Origin: Nanobdellota archaeon
GTDB lineage: Archaea; Nanobdellota; Nanobdellia; Pacearchaeales; GW2011-AR1
Length of the DNA stretch: 42,774 bases
Direction: 5' to 3'
Assembly (NCBI GenBank): GCA_018830525.1
Contig: JAHJSH010000005.1
Span: 1 to 42,774, forward strand
The notes beneath the pieces are model-generated. The model was not told where the DNA came from and ran no database searches. It worked only from the letters and a program-made list of their open reading frames with translations. The translations under genes and the position numbers were made by a program. How positions within the stretch are numbered: the first letter of the stretch is position 1; each line of letters starts with the position of its first letter. This document shows, in pieces, positions 22,535 through 28,926 of this stretch.

Positions 22535-22762
22535 TTACCTTCTTAATTTTTCATAATCTTCTTTGCTTACATTAATTTGCCTCAATATTTCTCTTAATAA
22601 TCCCCTGCCCAAATTTTCATTTCCATGAACAGGAACAACAGTTAGCCTTCCATCAGGGTGTTTGAATCTTACATGACTACCTTTTCCATAAATTTTAATA
22701 AAACCCAATTTCTCTAATATTCCACAAAATTTTTTCCCAGAAATAGTTATTAACTTTGTCAT
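22535..22762 (-). CDS. hicA: HicA-family mRNA interferase toxin
   Basis: A 75-aa HicA/YcfA domain of dsRBD-like fold. KLGFIKIYGKGSHVRFKHPD contains the catalytic histidine in GSH, then VVPVHGNENLGRGLLREIL. HicA toxins cleave mRNA during stress. It lies 23 bp after hicB on the same strand, so this is an antitoxin-first HicBA pair. Confidence 0.88.
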   Translation of the reverse strand: MTKLITISGKKFCGILEKLGFIKIYGKGSHVRFKHPDGRLTVVPVHGNENLGRGLLREILRQINVSKEDYEKLRR

Positions 22763-22785
22763 ATTTATACTCTTTTATTAAATCT

Positions 22786-23022
22786 TCAAACAAATTGTGG
22801 TCTTTCTATTTGAATCTTTTGAATACCAATAAATCTCATAGGATTAATTTCATTTTTACCAGCTTCTAAACAAACTTCTATTGCCTCTTTAATCCTTTCT
22901 AAAGTTTCTTGCAAAGTCTTTCCTTGAGTATAACATCCTTCTATTTCTGGAACTTTTGCTATATAAATTCCATCTTCATCCTGTTCTATAAAAACTGTAA
23001 AATCAGTTATTTGTTTTTCCAT
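22786..23022 (-). CDS. hicB: HicB-family antitoxin
   Basis: A 78-aa partial-RNase-H-fold HicB protein: FIEQDEDGIYIAKVPEIEGC followed by YTQGKTLQETLERIKEAIE. No C-terminal DNA-binding domain is seen, so it is the short form. It neutralises HicA by direct binding. It is the first gene of the pair. Confidence 0.88.
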   Translation of the reverse strand: MEKQITDFTVFIEQDEDGIYIAKVPEIEGCYTQGKTLQETLERIKEAIEVCLEAGKNEINPMRFIGIQKIQIERPQFV

Positions 23023-23103
23023 ATTTATCTTAATAAACTTTCATTTAAATAATTACCTATTCTTAAATGGGGGGTAGCCCAAAACCTACCTCAAGAGTTG
23101 AAT

Positions 23104-23196
23104 TTGGGGAGTATATCCCTTAGAGTATTATCTTTTACATCGATAATTCGGGAGTTCGATTCTTTCTAGGCCTATATTAAACTCAACTAAAAACCC
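23104..23196. repeat. tRNA-T-arm-like sequence B beside the HicBA module
   Basis: TTTGGGGAGTATA, a weak TTATC/GATAA anticodon-like stem, GGGAGTTCGATTCTTTC (a wobble-paired T-arm) and a tail CAACTAAAAACCCA resemble a decayed tRNA 3' half. It matches sequence A, but no matching 5' acceptor was found. The rest of the 23023-23305 gap is the hicB promoter and the promoter of the next gene. Confidence 0.35.
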
Positions 23197-23305
23197 AAGG
23201 TACTTTTGCAAAATATTAACTTTTGAAATATCTCGTAAAACACCCCTCCCCAAACATTTAAATAATTCCTCTTCCTATTCTAAGTATGCAAACGCAAAGA
23301 AGAAC

Positions 23306-23800
23306 GTGTATTATGAATTCTTATGTCTTTTTAGCGTGCGCTCATTTAGGCTCTATCAAGACCTGGTGATTGCGCGACATTCCCCCTTTTCTATGAAACA
23401 GAAAATGAATGTCGCTATACAGGCATCTAACAAAAATTACACCCACGAAGATTGTTTATCTTGCGGTTACAATATTAACGATCCTCTTTGCCCCGAATGT
23501 TTAGCCAAAGGCTTTAGACAATGGCTTAAAAGATTTCCAAAAGACGAAGAACAAATCAAGAAAAAATTAAACAAATTTCTTGGGGTCCACAGACACTTCG
23601 ATGGAACTTCCAAGAGATGCGCGTCTTGTGGGAAAAACAATACACACCTTTGCCCCTACTGCTTCACAGAATATTTATATAAGATATCAAAAGAAGCCGG
23701 ACTAGGTGTTCAAGCACTATCCGAGTTCCTTTTCATCTTCAACTTCGATTTCGAACACAATGGATATTCAAGAGAACTAGAGGCCTTCGGAGGATACTAA
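23306..23800 (+). CDS. Zinc-binding protein of unknown function
   Basis: A 164-aa frame from GTG 23306. The Met codons at 23393 and 23405 are plausible starts, so the first 30 residues are doubtful. The body holds several CxxC pairs, CLSCGYN, CPECLAKGF, CASCGKN and CPYCFTEY, enough for two zinc sites. A mixed helical C-terminus follows. A TTTAAATAATT box at 23261 would instead start RNA near an out-of-frame ATG at 23286 that opens a 27-codon ORF ending TGA. No family was recognised. Confidence 0.65.
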   Translation: MYYEFLCLFSVRSFRLYQDLVIARHSPFSMKQKMNVAIQASNKNYTHEDCLSCGYNINDPLCPECLAKGFRQWLKRFPKDEEQIKKKLNKFLGVHRHFDGTSKRCASCGKNNTHLCPYCFTEYLYKISKEAGLGVQALSEFLFIFNFDFEHNGYSRELEAFGGY

Positions 23801-23837
23801 CCAAAAAGTCTTAAAGCGCAAATCTATTTCTCTAATC

Positions 23838-24677
23838 ATGAAAAAAGCGTTAGTATTGTACTCCGGAGGACTCGATTCTCGATTAGTTGTGCGTATGCTC
23901 CAAGAACAAAATTACAAAATTGAAGCATTGCATTTCAATCTCCCATTCGGATGTGGCTGCTGCAATCTCAGTTGCAACTTCCACTTCACACAAAAAGAAG
24001 GAGTTAAAATGACAATCTTCGACGTAACCAAAGAACCCCTTTTATCCGAATATCTAACACTTCTGAAAAATCCAAAATACGGGACCGGTTCCGGGATTAA
24101 TCCGTGCATCGACTGTAAAATTTTCATGTTCAAAAAAGCGAAAGAATATGCGGACAAACACGGACATAATATTATCGCAACCGGCGAAGTCCCAGGGCAA
24201 CGACCCATGTCTCAAACCGCCCCAGCACAAAAAAAAATAGATGAAGCAATCGGGTTCAAATTAACAAGACCGCTAGCAGATGCAGGATTTAAAGGACGTT
24301 CAAGAAAGAAACAAATGGCCCTTGCAGAAAAATATAAAATAAAATATCCAAGCCCTGGCGGAGGATGTTTACTTTGCGAAAAAGAACCTGCGAAAAGACT
24401 TAAGGTTTTATTAAAAAATGATTTAATCACCGAGAAGACCTTGCCCTTAACAATAATCGGAAGACATTTTTACACAGAAGGCACATGGTTCGTCGTAGCA
24501 AGAAACGAAACAGAAAGCGCTATTATCGATAAATTCGATCCAATCCTCGAAGGCGGAAAAGGAAAACCAACAATATATTTCTCAAATAAAAAAGGAAAAC
24601 AAAAAGCTTTAGAACTTCAAGAAGCTTATTCAACCGGTTCAGAAAACCGAGCTAAATTTGAGGAAATAAAATTATGA
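23838..24677 (+). CDS. PP-loop ATP pyrophosphatase, probable tRNA thiolation enzyme
   Basis: A 279-aa protein with the PP-loop SGGLDSRLV (9-17) that adenylates a substrate carbonyl, as in MnmA/ThiI/TtuA-type tRNA sulfur transferases. Cysteine motifs CGCCNLSC, NPCIDCK and SPGGGCLLCEK could hold an Fe-S cluster or carry sulfur. The GEVPGQRPMSQ segment fits this thiouridylase-like subfamily. The target base is not deducible from sequence alone. It overlaps the next gene by ATGA. Its TAT-rich promoter is close to the ATG. Confidence 0.75.
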   Translation: MKKALVLYSGGLDSRLVVRMLQEQNYKIEALHFNLPFGCGCCNLSCNFHFTQKEGVKMTIFDVTKEPLLSEYLTLLKNPKYGTGSGINPCIDCKIFMFKKAKEYADKHGHNIIATGEVPGQRPMSQTAPAQKKIDEAIGFKLTRPLADAGFKGRSRKKQMALAEKYKIKYPSPGGGCLLCEKEPAKRLKVLLKNDLITEKTLPLTIIGRHFYTEGTWFVVARNETESAIIDKFDPILEGGKGKPTIYFSNKKGKQKALELQEAYSTGSENRAKFEEIKL

Positions 24678-25183
24678 ATAAAATAGTCTGGACATTTACA
24701 AATCAGAAAGAACTCAATAAATCCCAATTCATAGACTACTTCGAAAGAAAAGTTTTCCGAACAATCCGTAAATATGACCTTCTTCCAAAAGATAAAATAT
24801 TCACATTAAAAAAATTAACAAATCTAAACACAACAGTCCTAAAAAATATCCTAGAAAAAAAGTTTGAAGTAAACTGGATGCCCTCTTCAGAGGGTACTTG
24901 CCGAAGCGGCACAAAACCAAACCTCTCATCAGACAATCTTTCACAATTAGCCGAAGATATTTTCAAAGAAGTTCTAAAAGGAAATTTCAAAGGTAAAATC
25001 CCTAAGAATGCCCCTCTTGCCGAGCTTTCAGACAAAGAAATCGAACTCTACGCACAACTCACCGGGACAAAAGGAACAAAAAGAAAACAAGATAAAAAGA
25101 TACAAGCCCTTTTCAACAAATTTCTAAAGAAAAACCAAGACTTAGAACTCAATATCGTGAAGGCAATCGGTCAATTGAATTAA
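24674..25183 (+). CDS. Unknown protein coupled to the PP-loop enzyme
   Basis: A 169-aa basic soluble protein. The ATG overlaps the PP-loop gene stop (ATGA), so the two are made together. The C-terminal half (NAPLAELSDKEIELYAQLTG, then a Lys-rich helix pair) looks like a folded helical domain. The N-terminal half is mixed and carries a CRSGTK stretch. No family was recognised. A role as substrate or specificity partner of the thiolation enzyme is suggested by coupling. Its 3' end overlaps the convergent HAD gene by 35 bp. Confidence 0.65.
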   Translation: MNKIVWTFTNQKELNKSQFIDYFERKVFRTIRKYDLLPKDKIFTLKKLTNLNTTVLKNILEKKFEVNWMPSSEGTCRSGTKPNLSSDNLSQLAEDIFKEVLKGNFKGKIPKNAPLAELSDKEIELYAQLTGTKGTKRKQDKKIQALFNKFLKKNQDLELNIVKAIGQLN

Positions 25184-25814
25184 TCTCCTTCAAAACTCTC
25201 TTCAATTCCCTAAAATCTTTAATAATATAATCTGGTTTTTCTTTCTTAATTGTTTTTAGATTCGACCATGCACACTTATTATGAATCGCTACAGCCCAAC
25301 ATCCAGCTTCACGAGCATACTCGATATCACTAAACCTGTCTCCAACATAAATTGCTTCACTTGGTTTAATCTTCATTTTCTTAAACAACTTCTCCAGCAT
25401 ATCATCTTTATCTTCAAACTTCTCAGCCCCATAAATCTTATTAAACAAACCTTTCAAACCAAGTTTCTTAATCGACTTTCTCAAAAAACTCGTCTCCGAA
25501 TTAGAAACGATAATCAATGGATATTTCTTTTTCAAATCCCACAATGGCTTAACCGAAACACATAATTTTATCCCACCATCAACAGCAGCCTTTGTAAAGT
25601 GCTTATAGAATCTCTTTCGAAGCGCATCAAGATGTCCTGCATTGAGACCAAGACCTTTGATGATAACATGCATCTTATTCCCCATTAATTTCAACAAGGT
25701 ATTCTGATCGAACTTGTGCCCATACTCATCAAGCGTCCGTACCATCGACTTAAATGCAATACTATGCGCATCTGATATCGTCCCATCGAAATCGAGGAAG
25801 ATTGCACGTATCAT
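25149..25814 (-). CDS. HAD-superfamily phosphatase
   Basis: A 221-aa HAD hydrolase with all motifs: DFDGTISD (I), VSNSETSF (II), a lysine after GAEKFEDK (III) and GDRFSDIEYAREAG (IV). The helical cap between I and II is the phosphoglycolate phosphatase/beta-phosphoglucomutase type. The substrate is unknown. It overlaps hepT by four nt and is the last gene of an MNT-HepT-HAD operon. The C-terminus overlaps the convergent 24674 gene. Confidence 0.88.
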   Translation of the reverse strand: MIRAIFLDFDGTISDAHSIAFKSMVRTLDEYGHKFDQNTLLKLMGNKMHVIIKGLGLNAGHLDALRKRFYKHFTKAAVDGGIKLCVSVKPLWDLKKKYPLIIVSNSETSFLRKSIKKLGLKGLFNKIYGAEKFEDKDDMLEKLFKKMKIKPSEAIYVGDRFSDIEYAREAGCWAVAIHNKCAWSNLKTIKKEKPDYIIKDFRELKRVLKEINSIDRLPSRY

Positions 25815-26212
25815 TTCAATGCCTCCAAAAAATCCCTAACATCTTTAACAATCTCTTTAGTTATTGCCTCAAAAACCCATTCATCATTAATCTTGCCATA
25901 TTCATGGACAATAACATTTCTCATACCTTTAGCATTTTTTAGTTTTTCACTAAGTTCGGGAGAAATAAAACTACTATTACTAAGGATATCAAAAATATTT
26001 TTATCATCTTCTGGAGTGTTCAGGTTTCTCTCTTTAATTATCAAAAACCCCAAATCAACAACTGCCTCAATTATCCTTTCAAACCGTCTTTCACAAATGT
26101 CTCTTATTTTCCAATCAGAACTATATTCTTCAAAATTCTTGGGCAGAACCGATTCTAATTCTTCTAGATATTTTTCTATTTCAATTATTTTATCATTTAT
26201 TCTTTCATTCAT
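25811..26212 (-). CDS. hepT: HepT-like HEPN toxin (DUF86)
   Basis: 133 aa, mostly helical. The HEPN catalytic motif Rx4HxY is present as RNVIVHEYG (about residues 99-107). In MntA-HepT systems HepT is an RNase toxin silenced when MntA adds AMP to the tyrosine of this motif. It follows the MNT gene with 8 nt overlap and itself overlaps the HAD gene by ATGA. Confidence 0.85.
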   Translation of the reverse strand: MNERINDKIIEIEKYLEELESVLPKNFEEYSSDWKIRDICERRFERIIEAVVDLGFLIIKERNLNTPEDDKNIFDILSNSSFISPELSEKLKNAKGMRNVIVHEYGKINDEWVFEAITKEIVKDVRDFLEALK

Positions 26213-26717
26213 TTTTATAAATAACCCTATGATTTTCTAGAATAGTCTTCTGAATCTTTTCAGGCAAAAATTCAAACACTTGTATGTCTATTTTATCCGA
26301 AACCTTTCCAGCAATCCTTATCCTAAATTTAAAAGCTTCTTTCTGAGTTAATTTCGTTTTAAAATGTACAGCAATATCAATATCTGAACTGAAATTTCTA
26401 GAATTTTCACTAGTTGAACCAAATAACCAAATTTCCTTAACCTTATTTCTTAATTCATCATTTAAAATTTCTTCCACAGTTTCATTAATTAACCTTTTAA
26501 CTCCCACCCCCTTTTTTAAATCAAACTCATTTTCAAATTTACTAATTTTCTTTATAAATTTTAATTTTTCCCTTATACTCCTAGACAACCTATTTTTTTC
26601 AGATTGAGTAAGATTCACACCAGAAATTTGTTTTTCAATTATTTTTAGCTCTCGCTCCCCAAATATCCTTCGAGCATTACCCATATCTTTCTTTAAAAAC
26701 TGTAATATATTTTCCAT
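26205..26717 (-). CDS. mntA: MNT-type nucleotidyltransferase antitoxin with N-terminal extension
   Basis: 170 aa. The minimal nucleotidyltransferase motif GSTSENSRNFSSDIDIAV (about 101-118) gives GSx10DxD, as in MntA antitoxins that AMPylate HepT. About 90 residues of basic helical sequence precede it, longer than the usual MNT domain and resembling archaeal nucleotidyltransferases. A TATA centred about 26 bp from the ATG, inside a palindrome, implies leaderless, self-regulated expression. It is the first gene of the MNT-HepT-HAD operon. Confidence 0.85.
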   Translation of the reverse strand: MENILQFLKKDMGNARRIFGERELKIIEKQISGVNLTQSEKNRLSRSIREKLKFIKKISKFENEFDLKKGVGVKRLINETVEEILNDELRNKVKEIWLFGSTSENSRNFSSDIDIAVHFKTKLTQKEAFKFRIRIAGKVSDKIDIQVFEFLPEKIQKTILENHRVIYKNE

Positions 26718-26732
26718 ATCTGTAAATGGGAT

Positions 26733-26792
26733 ATAACCTTTATAAAGGTTATTATAACCCCCATAAGGGTTATAAAAAGTTATTTCAATAAC
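26733..26792. promoter_or_regulatory. Three tandem palindromes at the MNT-HepT-HAD promoter
   Basis: ATAACCTTTATAAAGGTTAT (26733-26752) is a perfect 20-bp palindrome centred on the TATA box. TTATAACCC-N6-GGGTTATAA (26752-26775) and GTTATT-N2-AATAAC (26779-26792) follow upstream. All share the ATAACC half-site, suggesting cooperative binding of one regulator, probably the toxin-antitoxin complex itself. Confidence 0.6.
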
Positions 26793-26844
26793 CCTTCCGA
26801 ATCTCTTTTTTAGAAAGTTCTTTACCTTTTTTTAATTTGGACTT

Positions 26845-28641
26845 TCATTTTATATACCCGCCTTTCTGAAGATTCCACAACTTCTTGTATTCGCCTTGCT
26901 GATTAATCAACTGCCTATGCGTCCCCATCTGGACAATCTTCCCCTTTTTCATCACAATTATCTTATCTGCGTGCATGATAGTTGACAACCTATGCGCAAT
27001 AATAATCGATGTACGCCTTTCCATAAGCTTCGCAAGGTCCTTCTGAATCTCATGCTCAGTCTCGCTATCTAGGGAAGAGGTCGCCTCATCCAGGACCAAA
27101 ATCTTCTTGTCTGCTAAAATAGCCCGAGCAATCGAAACTCTCTGCTTCTCCCCTCCAGACAACTTCACTCCTCGCTCTCCAACAATAGTATTTTCCTTGT
27201 TTGGCATTTCACTAATTATATTCTCTAACTGCGCAAACTTAATCGCTTTCCGAACCTCGGCCTTTGAAGCTGATGGACTCGAGAATTTTATATTATTCCA
27301 GATAGTATCATCAAATAAAACTGCCTCTTGCGGAACAATTGCCATCTCGCTTCGAACAGACTCTTGCTTAAAATCTCTAATATCACTACCATCAATTAAA
27401 ATCGCCCCATGTTCAACATCGTATAATCGATAAAGCAAATTAACTAATGTAGATTTTCCGCATCCCGAGTGCCCAACTAAAGCATATTTCTTATCTGCAA
27501 GTATTTTCAAATTAAATTTATCAAAAATATTTCTTTTCGAATATCCAAATTCAACATTCTTAAATTCAATCTCTCCTCTCCGAATATTAATATCCTTAGC
27601 ACCAGGTTTATCTTTAATCTCATTCTCAATCTTTCCATACTGGAACAAATCTTGAAAATCGATCATAGATCTATAATAACCTCGAATACCCTGAACGAAT
27701 CCAAACAGGGGAGCTACAATATTCCCATAAATTGTATAAATAAAAACAATCGCACCGATAGTTAATTCTCCTGCAAGGAAACTCTTCATAGGGAAATAAA
27801 TTAAAAAGAGAAGCCCAACACCCAAAATAACCGACTGCCCAACATCAAGATATTTAAAAAATCTCACCAGATCTTTAACCGCCATCTTCGTTTCTTCGGT
27901 TAATTTATATAGCCGTTTCTTAACAATCTCCTCTTTTCCGAAATACTTAATCGAATTAATATTTGTCAAGAAGTCTCCAACATTCCCCTTCTCTCTATCT
28001 TCTTTTCTATTAGCATAAGCCCCATAAGCTTTAGAAACATTTTGGATAGAAACACTGTAGACTACGAAAACTATAATAGTTATCAACAAAACAATTGCGG
28101 CAGTTACATTAAAGAAGAGGAGTGATGTAATAACCACCACCATCGAGGCAATCAGCGGAACAATATTAAATATAATAACATCATTCATCCTATCCACCGA
28201 TCCCGAACCTCGTCCAATTCTGGAGATTAAGCTCCCGGTTTTATGGGTCGTATGAAAATTATGCGAAAGCCCGATAATATGATTAAAATATTTCCGCTTA
28301 ACATCTGCAATCATACTTACTGACATACTATTCAAAAGAGTATTATCTACCCATTTCAAAACTGCCCGTAATATTATTGCACCTATAAAAACAGAGAAAA
28401 GAATCCAAAGTAATGCCACAAAGTCCATAGAACTCATTCCGCCGCCTGCAAAAATAGTTCCCTTATCAATCAATTCCTTAAAGATATACTTGTCAACAAT
28501 ATAGGCTCCAGCGAGCAAAAAAGCCACAATAATCAAAATAATGAACTTAATTTTGTAACGCATAAGAAAACTCCAATACTCCTTAAAGTTATACTTAAAA
28601 TCAATTTCTTTCTTAAATTTCTTCTTATCTATTTTTTCCAT
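26845..28641 (-). CDS. ABC exporter, fused permease and ATPase
   Basis: A 598-aa half-transporter. Six membrane helices lie in the first 330 residues, then the ATPase with Walker A GHSGCGKST, Q-loop VPQEAVLFDDTIWNN, signature LSGGEKQR, Walker B ILVLDEATSS and H-loop IIAHRLS. It works as a dimer. The best resemblance is to the Atm1/MsbA type with a C-terminal MGTHRQLINQQGEYKKLW. The cargo is unknown. It could export lipids, drugs or thiol compounds. It is a single gene not overlapping its neighbours. Confidence 0.9.
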   Translation of the reverse strand: MEKIDKKKFKKEIDFKYNFKEYWSFLMRYKIKFIILIIVAFLLAGAYIVDKYIFKELIDKGTIFAGGGMSSMDFVALLWILFSVFIGAIILRAVLKWVDNTLLNSMSVSMIADVKRKYFNHIIGLSHNFHTTHKTGSLISRIGRGSGSVDRMNDVIIFNIVPLIASMVVVITSLLFFNVTAAIVLLITIIVFVVYSVSIQNVSKAYGAYANRKEDREKGNVGDFLTNINSIKYFGKEEIVKKRLYKLTEETKMAVKDLVRFFKYLDVGQSVILGVGLLFLIYFPMKSFLAGELTIGAIVFIYTIYGNIVAPLFGFVQGIRGYYRSMIDFQDLFQYGKIENEIKDKPGAKDINIRRGEIEFKNVEFGYSKRNIFDKFNLKILADKKYALVGHSGCGKSTLVNLLYRLYDVEHGAILIDGSDIRDFKQESVRSEMAIVPQEAVLFDDTIWNNIKFSSPSASKAEVRKAIKFAQLENIISEMPNKENTIVGERGVKLSGGEKQRVSIARAILADKKILVLDEATSSLDSETEHEIQKDLAKLMERRTSIIIAHRLSTIMHADKIIVMKKGKIVQMGTHRQLINQQGEYKKLWNLQKGGYIK

Positions 28642-28670
28642 AGTCTTAAATACTTCGTCATCTTAATTTT

Positions 28671-28757
28671 ATGATGAATGAAGACACCCTTTACGCTCCT
28701 TACGTAAAAGATAAAAAAATAATTACGGGCGAGCCTCTTGACGACGAACAAGAGTAA
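28671..28757 (+). CDS. Possible 28-aa acidic micro-protein
   Basis: Too short for the ORF track. It reads MMNEDTLYAPYVKDKKIITG and ends EPLDDEQE, TAA. A CTTAAATAC box about 25 bp upstream gives leaderless spacing, and it is divergent from the ABC exporter. No homology is known. It could be chance. Confidence 0.35.
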   Translation: MMNEDTLYAPYVKDKKIITGEPLDDEQE

Positions 28758-28813
28758 TTCGTAAAATTTCTTTTTAAATTTATGCCAATTTTCTTTTACA
28801 AATTTAATTCTTA

Positions 28814-28839
28814 GGTTCGGGTGCCCCCTGGGCAGAACC
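28814..28839. terminator. Strong GC-rich hairpin in intergenic region
   Basis: GGTTC and TGCCC pair with GGGCA and GAACC, giving 10 bp with a 3-nt bulge (GGG). It stands out in an AT-rich gap of 170 bp that otherwise holds two more hairpins and no gene. Confidence 0.4.
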
Positions 28840-28868
28840 GTTTAAAGAATTATAATTTGCAGTATATA

Positions 28869-28883
28869 CGAAACGAAGTTTCG
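28869..28883. other. Small hairpin CGAAAC-GAA-GTTTCG
   Basis: A perfect 6-bp stem with a 3-nt loop between the GC-rich hairpin and the terminator palindrome. It is part of a cluster of three hairpins in this gap. Confidence 0.3.
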
Positions 28884-28906
28884 CAATATTAGGAAAGGTA
28901 CAACGA

Positions 28907-28924
28907 GGAAAACCTAGGTTTTCC
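28907..28924 (-). terminator. Perfect 18-bp palindrome at the 3' end of the pseudo-cyclase gene
   Basis: GGAAAACCTAGGTTTTCC lies two bases beyond the stop of the minus-strand gene, consistent with a transcript-end hairpin or a protein-binding palindrome. Confidence 0.5.
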
Positions 28925-28926
28925 CG

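Noticed and set aside
22424-23196. Functional tRNA genes on either side of hicBA
   Set aside because: No complete acceptor or anticodon stem can be drawn. Only T-arm-like segments are present.
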